Shown: positions 8,610-16,670, counted from the stretch's first letter. The stretch is DNA of 16,807 nucleotides from CAVOJV01 sp963696325 (GCA_963696325.1 CAVOJV010000022.1:1-16807), one strand, 5' to 3'. Notes: generated by a model from the letters alone, not told the origin. Numbers and translations are program-made.

Positions 8610-9107
8610 TCAAGCCCTTTTGAGCACCCTGTAGTTCAGCGATGTCCTGCTTAGGCACCTCATGAAAGTATTAACGTATCTCATGGCAGCCGAGCAAGGG
8701 GTTGAAAGCAACGCTTACCCACTTGATTCCGGTCGGTTGACCGCCTACCCTATATTACTAAACGAGGGAATCATGAGGACCGGGCGGGCCAGGAACCCAC
8801 AGCTTCTCACGGTGGAACCGATTATAAGGACACCCGATAAGGACGCCAGCATGCCAGTATTCCTTGACAACGCCCGCCTTTGCCCACCGCTTGCCCGGCC
8901 GCTGTCTAGCACCGCGCCCGCCAAGGCAACCGATCCTTCCGAACTGCCGAAAATGGTCACTTTATCCTTCCTTGTGACTTGCCGTCGCGCCTGTCCCAAG
9001 GCCAGCGGGTGGGCGGATAGGGCCCTTTATCCAGCTTGCCCATCCTTCATGGTTAATTTTAATCTTTTGTATTCAATAATTTTTTTTTAAGCATTCCAGG
9101 CTCTTTA
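8610..9107. other. Gene-poor stretch between pilR and pilA
   Basis: I recognise no gene, RNA or mobile element here. Open frames exist on both strands (about 8662-9090 plus, 8745-8999 minus), but neither has a convincing ribosome binding site, domain motif or codon use like the neighbours. The last 55 bases (about 9053-9096) are strongly AT-rich with a run of nine T, unlike the rest of the window. This is the place where upstream PilR sites or a bending protein site for the pilA promoter would be expected. I could not identify a specific site. Confidence 0.5.
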
Positions 9108-9130
9108 CAGGACTTGGTATGAGTCCTGCT
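9108..9130 (+). promoter_or_regulatory. Sigma-54 (-24/-12) promoter of pilA inside an inverted repeat
   Basis: TGGTATG at 9115-9121, four bases, then CTGCT at 9126-9130 matches the sigma-54 consensus, with the invariant GG (9116-9117) and GC (9128-9129) exactly ten bases apart. Transcription should start near 9141, leaving a leader of about 82 bases. This fits known PilR control of pilA. A perfect 7-base inverted repeat, CAGGACT (9108-9114) and AGTCCTG (9122-9128), brackets the element. Confidence 0.85.
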
Positions 9131-9222
9131 TAAGCAACGTCAACGGTTTTTAGATTAGCCATCCCCCCCCGCCAATCCATAAATCCCGTTACACTTAACT
9201 TAACATCGCAAGGAGAATTTAG

Positions 9223-9654
9223 ATGACTCTGACTACCAACAAGAAGTTCCAACAAGGCTTTACCCTGATTGAATTGATGATCGTGGTGGCGATCATCGGT
9301 ATCCTGGCCGCCATCGCGCTGCCGGCCTATCAGGATTACACCACTCGCGCCAAGGTGAGCGAAGTGATCGTCATGGCTGCGCCAGCCAAGCTGGCCGTTG
9401 CCGAAACGACGTCCTCGCTGGGTTCCTTGGGCTCAGTCACAGCAGCCAATTCCGGTTATGTCTTTCCGGGAGCAACAAGGTATGTGTCCGGCATTACCAT
9501 CACTGATGCAACCGGTGTAGTCACAGCAACATCCATTGTTCCGAACGCTACGGGTAATATCGTACTGACCCCAACCGTAGTTACTGGCGCCCAACTGACA
9601 TGGCGTTGCACAACCACCATTACCACGAAATATGTGCCGGCTGAGTGCCGTTAG
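9223..9654 (+). CDS. pilA: Type IV major pilin, class a
   Basis: This is the subunit of the type IV pilus fibre. The 143-residue prepilin has a 12-residue basic leader ending in Gly. The prepilin peptidase cuts G12/F13 and methylates F13. The mature protein starts FTLIELMIVVAIIGILAAIA, with the conserved Glu at position 5 and the hydrophobic assembly helix. The globular part is Thr/Ser/Val-rich and carries a C-terminal Cys pair (C129 in WRC, C142 in AEC) that would form the D-region disulphide. A strong AAGGAGA site at 9210-9216 sets the start. It lies downstream of a sigma-54 promoter and is closed by a terminator at 9696-9726. Its pilR-proximal position supports its being the main pilin. 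The sequence does not show whether it is glycosylated. Confidence 0.96.
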   Translation: MTLTTNKKFQQGFTLIELMIVVAIIGILAAIALPAYQDYTTRAKVSEVIVMAAPAKLAVAETTSSLGSLGSVTAANSGYVFPGATRYVSGITITDATGVVTATSIVPNATGNIVLTPTVVTGAQLTWRCTTTITTKYVPAECR

Positions 9655-9695
9655 TCTTATGGGTTGAATTCCGAACGCAACGCGACACTGTAGTA

Positions 9696-9726
9696 AAAAA
9701 GCCGCCCCCAAAAGGAGCGGCTTTTT
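9696..9726 (+). terminator. Rho-independent terminator after pilA
   Basis: A stem AAAAAGCCGC (9696-9705) pairs with GCGGCTTTTT (9717-9726). One mismatch (C9706/A9716) and two further pairs extend it around a CAAAA loop. The T-run follows the G/C stem, as expected. It separates pilA from the membrane protein gene, which therefore needs read-through or its own promoter. Confidence 0.9.
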
Positions 9727-9864
9727 GTTGTGTCTTCTCCGATTCCCCGCAAGGATTATTGGTGGTCCTGTAAATCGAATGATGATGCGCCTGCCTTTGC
9801 TGCAGTGGAAACCGCTATGAGATCATCTACATTTCAGGACTCCCTTTTTTGGATACTGATCGCC

Positions 9865-11784
9865 ATGCTCTTCTCAAACAAAATGCGCTCTTGGACACCC
9901 CTTGCGGCACTGACGTTCTGTCTGGTCGCCATTTTTCTCGCTTATCAACCCGGTTTTTCCGGGGCGCTGTACTACGACGACCTTGGCCCTCTATCTCGCC
10001 TGGCCCGGGTGGAAGACCTGGGTTCTGCCCTGTACTTCGCGTTCTTGGATACATCGGGTGTACTTGGGCGCCCGATTGCCATGGCTTCTTTCCTGCTGCA
10101 TGTACCGGACTGGCCTGACAACACGGCTGCCATTTTCCGCATCAATGTTCTGCTCCACCTGACCAACGGGGTGTTGGTCGCCGGTATTGCGCTTCTCTTG
10201 CTCCGCCTGATGCGCGGCCCTACTCCGGGCAACGCATGGCTGGCAACCGGCGCCGCCGCGCTATGGCTGGTTCTCCCACTTCAGGTATCCACCTCGCTGA
10301 TCGCCATCCAGCGCATGGCAGGGCTTTCCGCCTTTTTCGTGTTTGCCGGCCTGCTAGTGTATCTCAAGGGACTCTCTATTCAGGCGGAGCGCCCGCGCCC
10401 CGGCCTGCTGTTTCAAGGCATCGGGTTGGGGCTATTCACCCTGCTGGCGATGTTCACCAAGGAAAACGGGGTGCTGCTGCCGGTATTCGCCTGGGTGATG
10501 GAATTCACCCTGTTGGCCCAATGCGACTCGATGATCCGTTGGCGCAAGGCTCGATTCGCCCTGCTCAGCACCGCGCTCATTGCCATTGTTGCGTACCTCG
10601 CCTATACCACCTTAAGCGCTGAAACAAGCTATCTGGCCCGTCAGTTCAGTTTGACTGAACGCCTAATGACAGAGCCGCAGATTCTCAGCGAATACCTGCA
10701 ACTGGCGTTGCTACCGCGCACCTTCGCCTTCACTCCCTTTCACGACGACTACGTCCATATCACCAGTCTGGCCGCGTCACCCTTTGCTTTGGCATCCCTG
10801 GTGGTTTGGGCGGCGCTGTTGATCGCCGCTCTGTTATTGCGTCGCCGTTTTCCCATGCTGGCCTTCGCTGTCCTCTGGTTTCTGGCCGCGCATTTGCTGG
10901 AATCCAGCGTCATCCCGCTGGAACTGTACTTCGAGCACCGTAACTATGTGGCGCTGTTCGGCCCCTGTCTTGCCCTGGTTTGGCTGACGGGCCAGATCTC
11001 GTCGCGCTATCCGCGCATTGCGCCGGCAGCCTTCGTCACCTACCTCGTCTTGCAAGCTATGGTGCTCGTTCAGGTCACCTCGCTTTGGGGCGACCGATTG
11101 CTGGCCGCCGAGCTGTGGTTCATGCACCAAACCACTTCGTCACGCGCCGCCGCCCAACTTGCCGCCATCTACAACAACCAACAGAAAGACCCCGTCACGG
11201 CCTTACGCATCCTCGATCAAACCATCAAAGCCTGCCCGCATTGCGTACCACTGGCTATTCAGGCTGTCATGCTATCCTGCGTACTTGAACCGGAAGAGAG
11301 AGTCCAATCGCGTCTGGCGAGCATCGAGGCGGCGGTGCAAGGCGGATTCGTTTTCTCAGCGAGCGCTGTTGAGTACCTTCAAGACGTACACGACCTGGTA
11401 AAGCGCGGCGCATGCCCGGCTATCTCATGGCGTATGCTGGAAAGCGTCAACCAGGTCTTGCTGGAAAACCGGTTCGTGCAGGCCCGTCAACAAACCCAAG
11501 GTCTGTATGTGAACCTCCATAACATTTTCCGCGAACAGGGCGAGTATTCGCGGGCCATGACTGAGTTGGATCGCGCCTGGCAAATCAACCGGAACCACGG
11601 TATTGTTTATCCGATGGTGGATCTCTGGCTTAACCAAAAGAGGTTTCAGGAAGCCACTGACTTCGCCGAACATGAGATGTGCCGCGAAATGCCCCGCAAC
11701 CCGATTCTTGCCTATGCCGCTCAGGAGCGTTGCAAATCGGTACAGGAGTGGATACGCAATGCCGAAACGCAAGCCACTGAATAA
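9865..11784 (+). CDS. Multi-pass GT-C-like membrane protein with C-terminal TPR region; candidate pilin glycosyltransferase
   Basis: I recognise the architecture but not an exact family name. The 639 residues begin with a membrane helix (about 10-26). The first outer loop follows with an acidic pair D38/D39 (GALYYDDLGPL) and later G68-R69-P70 before INVLLHLTNGVLV, the pattern of GT-C lipid-linked-sugar transferases such as the TMTC/protein-mannosyltransferase group. Roughly nine more hydrophobic helices reach about residue 395. The last 230 residues are soluble and helical with TPR-like repeats (AAQLAAIYNNQQKDPVTALR; LHNIFREQGEYSRAMTELDR). It lies directly after pilA, like TfpO/TfpW-type pilin transferases elsewhere, so pilin glycosylation is a reasonable inference. 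An O-antigen polymerase/ligase or other envelope role is the alternative. The start is uncertain: ATGs at 9817 and 9883 are possible, and GTG 9730 lies just past the terminator's T-run, too close to its predicted end. Confidence 0.7.
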   Translation: MLFSNKMRSWTPLAALTFCLVAIFLAYQPGFSGALYYDDLGPLSRLARVEDLGSALYFAFLDTSGVLGRPIAMASFLLHVPDWPDNTAAIFRINVLLHLTNGVLVAGIALLLLRLMRGPTPGNAWLATGAAALWLVLPLQVSTSLIAIQRMAGLSAFFVFAGLLVYLKGLSIQAERPRPGLLFQGIGLGLFTLLAMFTKENGVLLPVFAWVMEFTLLAQCDSMIRWRKARFALLSTALIAIVAYLAYTTLSAETSYLARQFSLTERLMTEPQILSEYLQLALLPRTFAFTPFHDDYVHITSLAASPFALASLVVWAALLIAALLLRRRFPMLAFAVLWFLAAHLLESSVIPLELYFEHRNYVALFGPCLALVWLTGQISSRYPRIAPAAFVTYLVLQAMVLVQVTSLWGDRLLAAELWFMHQTTSSRAAAQLAAIYNNQQKDPVTALRILDQTIKACPHCVPLAIQAVMLSCVLEPEERVQSRLASIEAAVQGGFVFSASAVEYLQDVHDLVKRGACPAISWRMLESVNQVLLENRFVQARQQTQGLYVNLHNIFREQGEYSRAMTELDRAWQINRNHGIVYPMVDLWLNQKRFQEATDFAEHEMCREMPRNPILAYAAQERCKSVQEWIRNAETQATE

Positions 11785-12064
11785 TTCCAGCCGTCATAAC
11801 CGGGCAGGGTGGGCAATGGCCACTCTACAGGCTGACGCGACAACCCAACCCGCCGGACAACCCTGTCTCCGATCGACATCGGGTAATCTCAACAGCCGGC
11901 GTACCTCCTCCCGACTTGCCGTCGTCGAACTTGTAGCCGGAGGCTTCCACAGCAGTCGCCGTGCCCTGGCTAGCGCCTCAGCCCTGAATGCACAGCCGCA
12001 TCCTCGTGTTCTGCACCGCATGACTCTATGATGCTGGTACATTACGGATCGTGACTGATGACTT
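11785..12064. other. Non-coding gap before the vapB/vapC remnant
   Basis: The 280 bases contain no frame with recognisable motifs on either strand. Short frames exist, but without ribosome binding sites or family signals. There is no clear terminator after the upstream gene; GTGGGCAATGGCCAC near 11811 gives only a four-base stem. Confidence 0.4.
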
Positions 12065-12238
12065 ATGAGAACTCATATCGAACTCGACGACCATTTGCTG
12101 ACGCAAGTCCAAAACCTGGGCCGCTTCGCCATCCAAAAAGCCGCCGTGAGCGCGGCGCTCGCCGCAGTGGATTACCGTAAAGCAGCGGCCATTTATCGGC
12201 GCTGTCGCTTCCAAGGCCACAATCCGATCCACCATTGA
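12065..12238 (+). pseudogene. Fused vapB'-vapC' toxin-antitoxin remnant
   Basis: A 57-codon frame starts like a VapB antitoxin: MRTHIELDDHLLTQVQNLG, then an AAVSAALA helix. It then switches without a stop to AVDYRKAAAIYRRCRFQG, which is typical of the second half of a PIN-domain VapC toxin. After that Gly the frame shifts. Restoring two missing bases near 12219 would give G-V-T-I-R-S-T-I-D, the VapC segment with a catalytic Asp, up to about 12240. The end of VapB and the first half of VapC are missing, so this looks like an internal deletion joining the two genes in frame, plus a later small deletion. The stop TGA at 12236-12238 overlaps an ATG in frame with the glycosyltransferase gene. A functional toxin is not possible from this peptide. 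Confidence 0.7.
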
Positions 12239-12294
12239 TGGCTTGGAACCTGGAAATGGTCGAACAACGCGGTGGATTCCTCGCCCTGACCACG

Positions 12295-13179
12295 ATGACA
12301 AGTCTGGTGAGCGTTATTTTGCCTGCGAAAGACGAGGCCGCCGTCATAGCAACGATGATCGAGCGAATTCGCGCGGCGTTGCCGGAAGCCACTATCCTTG
12401 TTGTGAATGACGGCTCCACCGACGACACCGCCACCCGTGCCGAACAGGCTGGCGCCCGGGTCGTGAACCACCCCTACTCCATGGGCAATGGCGCGGCGAT
12501 CAAGACTGGCGCGCGCCACGCTAGCAGTGACATTCTGGTCTTCATGGACGCTGACGGCCAGCACGATCCCGAAGATATTCCCCGCCTGCTGGCGAAACTG
12601 GACGAAGGCTACGAGATGGTGGTGGGGGCAAGACAAGCGGATACCCAGGCTTCCCTGGGCCGGCGACTGGCCAACCATGGCTATAACCGACTGGCCTCCT
12701 GGATGACCGGGTATCACATTGAGGATCTCACCTCCGGATTTCGCGCGGTCCGCGCCCGCCATTTCCGTAAATTCCTCTATCTGCTGCCCAACGGCTTTTC
12801 CTACCCCACCACCAGCACCATGGCCTTTTTCCGCGCGGGGTTTCCGGTCGCCTATATCCCGATCCGGGCCGGCCAGCGCACCGGCAAAAGCCATATCCAC
12901 CTGCTGCGGGACGGCGCGCGGTTTTTCATCATCATCCTCAAAATCGGCGCCCTGTTCTCGCCGATGCGGTTTTTTCTGCCACTGAGTCTTGTATTCTTCC
13001 TGACTGGCGTTTGTTACTACGGCTATACCTATTACACCATGGGGCGCTTTACCAATATGAGCGCCGTACTGTTAATATATTCCCTGTCGCTGTTTCTCAT
13101 CGGCATCGTCTCGGAGCAAATCTCCGCCCTGCATTATAAGGGGGTCGAGGACGATCAGCGCAGAACCCGGCGGGATTAG
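12295..13179 (+). CDS. Family 2 glycosyltransferase, polyprenyl-phosphate sugar synthase type
   Basis: This inverting GT-A enzyme very likely transfers a sugar from a nucleotide donor to a polyprenyl phosphate in the inner membrane. In the 294 residues I see the nucleotide-binding start SVILPAKDE, VNDGSTDDT at 37-45, the metal-binding DAD at 85-87 (MDADGQHDPEDIP), DLTSGFRAVR at 144-153 and QRTGKSHIHLLRDG near 194-207. Two C-terminal membrane helices follow (about 226-246 and 256-272). This matches the DPM1-like group. The start is uncertain. ATG 12295 gives the family-like N-terminus MTSLVSVILP but has no clear ribosome binding site. ATG 12256 and ATG 12238 (TGATG overlap with the remnant upstream) are alternatives. 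It precedes gmd by 112 bases. The sugar is not determined by the sequence. Confidence 0.88.
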   Translation: MTSLVSVILPAKDEAAVIATMIERIRAALPEATILVVNDGSTDDTATRAEQAGARVVNHPYSMGNGAAIKTGARHASSDILVFMDADGQHDPEDIPRLLAKLDEGYEMVVGARQADTQASLGRRLANHGYNRLASWMTGYHIEDLTSGFRAVRARHFRKFLYLLPNGFSYPTTSTMAFFRAGFPVAYIPIRAGQRTGKSHIHLLRDGARFFIIILKIGALFSPMRFFLPLSLVFFLTGVCYYGYTYYTMGRFTNMSAVLLIYSLSLFLIGIVSEQISALHYKGVEDDQRRTRRD

Positions 13180-13291
13180 CGTTAAGCTTGAGGGCATCGG
13201 CGGACTAACGTCGGCGATGGCACGTAAGATGTAGAGTGGCGCGGATTTTACTGCATTACCGGTTAATTGAAATCAATACGACAAGCATTAC

Positions 13292-14407
13292 ATGATCAGA
13301 ACAGCATTGATAACCGGCATCACCGGCCAGGATGGCGCCTATCTGGCGGAGTTCCTGCTGGGCAAGGGCTACGAGGTGCACGGCATCAAAAGGCGCACGT
13401 CGCTGTTCAATACCGCGCGCATCGATCACCTGTATCAGGATCCGCACGAGTCCGACCGCCGCTTCATCCTGCACCACGGCGACCTGACCGATTCCAGCAG
13501 CCTGGTCCACGTCGTTCAGAAGGTGCAACCGGACGAAATCTATAACCTCGCGGCGCAAAGCCATGTCGCCGTGTCCTTCGAAGAGCCGGAATACACCGCC
13601 AACTCCGATGCCCTGGGCACGCTGCGCATCCTCGAAGCGATCCGCAGCCTCGGTCTGGAAAAGAAGACCCGTTTCTATCAGGCCAGCACCTCGGAGTTGT
13701 TCGGCCAGGTGCGGGAGATCCCCCAGCGCGAGACCACGCCGTTCTATCCCCGCTCGCCCTATGGGGTGGCCAAGCTCTACGCTTACTGGATCACGGTCAA
13801 TTACCGTGAGGCCTATGGCCTCTACGCCTGCAACGGCATCCTGTTCAACCATGAATCCCCGGCGCGGGGCGAGACGTTCGTTACCCGCAAGATCAGCCGC
13901 GCGCTGGCGCGCATCAAGCTGGGCATGCAGGATTGCCTTTTTCTCGGCAACCTCGACGCGAAGCGCGACTGGGGTCATGCGCGCGACTATGTGGAGGCGA
14001 TGTGGCTCATGCTGCAACAGGACCGGCCGGAGGACTTCGTCATCGCCACGGGCGAACAGTACAGCGTGCGCGACTTCGTCAACACCGCCGCCCAGGAACT
14101 GGGCATGGCGATCCGTTGGGAAGGGACCGCCGTGGATGAAATCGGCATCCTGCTCCCCTCCCTCCAGGGAAGCGCCAGGGGCGAGGGCGAACGGATCATC
14201 GTCCGCGTCGATCCACGCTACTTCCGCCCCACCGAAGTGGAGGCTTTGTTGGGGGACGCGACCCGGGCGCGGGAAAAGCTCGGCTGGCAACCGCGTTCGA
14301 GCTTCCGGGATCTGGTTGCGGAAATGGCGCGTTCCGATCTGACCGAGGCCGAGCGCGACGCACTGGTCGTGCGGCATGGTTTCCCTGCCCCGAATCATCA
14401 CGAATAG
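13292..14407 (+). CDS. gmd: GDP-mannose 4,6-dehydratase
   Basis: Gmd is a cytoplasmic extended short-chain dehydrogenase that converts GDP-D-mannose to GDP-4-keto-6-deoxy-D-mannose, the branch point for GDP-fucose, GDP-rhamnose and GDP-perosamine. The 371-residue protein has the NADP-binding TGITGQDG at 8-15 and RRTSLFNTARIDH near 34-46. The active site STSELFG spans 132-138, with Y157/K161 in SPYGVAKLYAYW. The substrate segments NHESPARGETFVTRKI and VDPRYFRPTEVE are also present. Its length and motifs are normal. The stop is two bases before fcl, so the two genes form an operon and the product passes directly to the next enzyme. The ATG fits the conserved N-terminus; the ribosome binding site is weak. 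Confidence 0.97.
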   Translation: MIRTALITGITGQDGAYLAEFLLGKGYEVHGIKRRTSLFNTARIDHLYQDPHESDRRFILHHGDLTDSSSLVHVVQKVQPDEIYNLAAQSHVAVSFEEPEYTANSDALGTLRILEAIRSLGLEKKTRFYQASTSELFGQVREIPQRETTPFYPRSPYGVAKLYAYWITVNYREAYGLYACNGILFNHESPARGETFVTRKISRALARIKLGMQDCLFLGNLDAKRDWGHARDYVEAMWLMLQQDRPEDFVIATGEQYSVRDFVNTAAQELGMAIRWEGTAVDEIGILLPSLQGSARGEGERIIVRVDPRYFRPTEVEALLGDATRAREKLGWQPRSSFRDLVAEMARSDLTEAERDALVVRHGFPAPNHHE

Positions 14408-14409
14408 GC

Positions 14410-15381
14410 ATGGACAAGAGCAGCCGCATCTTTATCGCGGGTCATCGGGGTCTGGTCGGCTCCGCCCTGCTGCGAATGCTGACGGCGCAGGGTTACCACA
14501 ACCTCATCACCCGCGCGCACCCCGAACTCGACCTCACCGAGCAGGCGGCGACCCGCGCCTTCTTCGAGCGGGAGCGGCCGGATTATGTATTTCTCGCCGC
14601 CGCGAAGGTGGGCGGCATCCTGGCGAACAGCACCTATCCGGCCGAGTTCATCCACCAGAACCTCGCCATCCAGACCCACGTTATCCACGAATCCTGGCGT
14701 ACTGGCGTCAAGCGCCTGCTGTTTCTGGGGAGTTCCTGCATCTATCCGCGCGACTGCCCGCAGCCGATCAAGGAGGAGTACCTGCTCACCGGCCCCCTGG
14801 AACCCAGCAACCGGCCCTATGCGGTGGCCAAGATCGCCGGCATCGAAATGTGCTGGGCCTACAATCGCCAGTACGGCACCCGGTACCTCGCCGTCATGCC
14901 GACCAATCTGTACGGTCCCGGGGACAACTACGACCTGGAAACCTCGCACGTCATCCCGGCGCTGATTCGCAAGTTTCACGAGGCCAAAATGCGCGGTGAC
15001 CAGGAAGTGATCGTGTGGGGCAGCGGCACGCCGCGACGGGAATTTCTTTACAGCGATGATCTGGCCGATGCCTGTGTTTTTCTGATGAATTTGCCAGAGG
15101 AGGCTTTTAGCTCTTTGGTCAGTCCTGGGTCCTCGGCTCCACCTTTGATGAATATTGGGGTGGGAGAAGACCTGACCATTCATGATCTGACCGAGACCAT
15201 CCGGCAGGTCACTGGCTATCCAGGTAAAATCGTCTTCGATCCAAGCAAACCGGACGGCACCCCAAGAAAGTTGCTGGACGTGGGGCGATTGCGGAGCATG
15301 GGGTGGCGAGCGAGAACCGGCCTCGTGTCTGGTTTGACCCGCGCTTATCAGGATTATCAGGCACGGGAATTGCGCAATTAG
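14410..15381 (+). CDS. fcl: GDP-L-fucose synthase (epimerase/reductase)
   Basis: Fcl (WcaG) is the NADPH-dependent 3,5-epimerase and 4-reductase that turns the Gmd product into GDP-L-fucose. The 323-residue protein has the Rossmann motif GHRGLVGSAL at 11-20, the AAAKVGGI stretch, and the catalytic S108-S109-C110 region (GSSCIYP) with Y137 and K141 in RPYAVAKIAG. PTNLYGPGDNYD and the REFLYSDDLADA segment also match. It is complete and of the usual length. The ATG starts two bases after the gmd stop, so translation is probably coupled. The last 300 bases have slightly lower GC than the rest. A donor for fucose or a derivative is thus available to the glycosyltransferases upstream. Confidence 0.96.
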   Translation: MDKSSRIFIAGHRGLVGSALLRMLTAQGYHNLITRAHPELDLTEQAATRAFFERERPDYVFLAAAKVGGILANSTYPAEFIHQNLAIQTHVIHESWRTGVKRLLFLGSSCIYPRDCPQPIKEEYLLTGPLEPSNRPYAVAKIAGIEMCWAYNRQYGTRYLAVMPTNLYGPGDNYDLETSHVIPALIRKFHEAKMRGDQEVIVWGSGTPRREFLYSDDLADACVFLMNLPEEAFSSLVSPGSSAPPLMNIGVGEDLTIHDLTETIRQVTGYPGKIVFDPSKPDGTPRKLLDVGRLRSMGWRARTGLVSGLTRAYQDYQARELRN

Positions 15382-15440
15382 AGAGGTCGATGGCGAAACC
15401 GATTTTGCCAGACACGGTCTTGTTGGATAAGGAATCACCT

Positions 15441-15653
15441 ATGTCTACGCAAACCAGCACCCTGGATAAATTGCACCTATTGGAATCGCTCTATCGCCGA
15501 GGCTATCAAAGTGATGTGGTTGATCGAACATTATCCTCGTCAACACACCGTTGCTGGATGGTAACGAGAAGAAGCCCGGACCATCGACGCTTTCAGAGCA
15601 ACGTGCCGCATCGCGTTATCGAGTGCCTTTGGGGGACGGCCAGCGTCCGATGA
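15441..15653 (+). pseudogene. N-terminal fragment of a small helical, antitoxin-like protein
   Basis: ATG 15441 opens with STLDKLHLLESLYRRGY and SDVVDRTL. This resembles the N-terminus of a family of small helical proteins often paired with a putative toxin gene, from memory and not certain. After DRTL the expected continuation is absent; the frame reads into low-quality sequence and stops at 15653. The preceding 59 bases after fcl hold nothing I recognise. I treat it as a truncated gene. The frames downstream up to 15698 are discussed in the findings. Confidence 0.4.
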
Positions 15654-15698
15654 CGGTCTGGTACCCGCAGGCCATCAGCAAGCCCGCAGGAAAGCATC

Positions 15699-16645
15699 GT
15701 GACCCATAGCGTATCTGTTGGCGACTATGACTCGCCATGGAAGGAGGCGCTGGAGCAGTACTTCCAGGCCTTGTGCGAGTTTTACTTCCCGGTGGTTCAT
15801 GCCGGGGTTGCCTGGGAGCGGGGTTACGAGTTTCTGGACAAGGAGTTGCAGCAGGTGGTACGGGATGCCGAGTTGGGACGGCGCTACGCCGACAAGTTGA
15901 TCAAGGTCAGTCGGCGGGATGGCGAGGATGCCTGGGTGCTGGTTCATGTCGAGGTGCAAGGGCAGTATGAAGCCGATTTCGCCGAGCGGATATTTCAGTA
16001 TTACAGCCGGTTGTATGACCGCTACCGGCGACCGGTGGTGAGTCTGGTGGTATTGACGGACCCGCGGCGGCGCTGGCGGCCCACGCGGTACCGGCGGGCG
16101 TTATGGGGTTGCGAATTGCAGTTGCGTATCCGGTGGTCAAACTGTTGGACTACCGGGGACGGGAAGCCGAGTTGGAAGCCCACCAGAATCCGTTTGCCGT
16201 CGTAACGCTGGCGCATTTGAAAGCGCAGGAAACGGTGCGGGATGTCGGCGCCCGCTACCGTTGGAAGTGGCGACTGGTGCAAGGCTTGTACGAGCGGGGC
16301 TGGCCACGGCGGGATGTGCTGGAACTGTTCCGGTTTCTGGATTGGGTGATGCGGTTGCCGGAAGCGGAAGAGAACCGGCTGTGGTCGGAATTGCAAGACT
16401 ATGAGGAGAAGCGGGTGATGCAATACGTGACGAGCGTAGAGCGGATCGGGATCAACAAGGGGTTGCAGCAGGGGTTGCAGCAAGGTGAAGTCCGGGTTTT
16501 GCGGCGGCAATTGACCCGGCGCTTTGGCGAGTTGCCGGCTTGGGCGGAGGCGAAGTTGCAGGAGGCGGCGCCGGAGCAGTTGGAGGATTGGAGCGAGTGG
16601 GTTTTGGATGCGGGGACATTGGAAGAGGTGTTCAACAGTCATTAA
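15699..16645 (+). pseudogene. Rpn-family putative nuclease with DUF4351 C-terminus, frameshifted
   Basis: Rpn (RpnC/YhgA-like) proteins are PD-(D/E)XK-type nucleases linked to recombination. The first half, 15699 to about 16127, encodes YADKLIKVSRRDGEDAWVLV followed by HVEVQGQYEADFAERIFQYY, including the Asp and E-x-Q active-site pattern. The second half, from about 16128 in the next frame, encodes PVVKLLDYRGREAE, then a DUF4351-like C-terminus (VLRRQLTRRFGELPAWAEAK ... LEEVF). Inserting one T after 16127 would read LQLRYPVVKLLDY and restore about 315 residues. As it stands, the first frame stops at 16205. Start GTG 15699 follows AGGA at about 15688. Read error and true mutation cannot be told apart from one sequence. 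Its flanks are also broken genes. Confidence 0.8.
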
Positions 16646-16670
16646 CGCCAGTAGCTGAGTCAGCTTTGGA

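Noticed and set aside
8569..8669. Minus-strand open frame reading VPKQDIAELQGAQKGLITEN and so on
   Set aside because: Only about 33 codons between stops, with no start, ribosome binding site or family I recognise; kept out of the annotation.
8662..9090. Plus-strand 142-codon open frame
   Set aside because: No ribosome binding site, no motif, odd composition, and it runs into the AT-rich pilA upstream region; probably a chance frame.
13190..13217. CATCGGCGGACTAACGTCGGCGATG inverted repeat before gmd
   Set aside because: Only five terminal bases pair (CATCG/CGATG) and there is no T-run or promoter next to it.
14140..14190. CTCCCCTCCCTCCAGGGAAGCGCCAGGGGCGAGGGC-like stretch inside gmd, resembling an intergenic palindromic repeat inserted in frame
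   Set aside because: The segment between the GI and VDPRYFRP motifs is about as long as in E. coli Gmd from memory, so there is no insertion; the GC-rich look is probably codon use.
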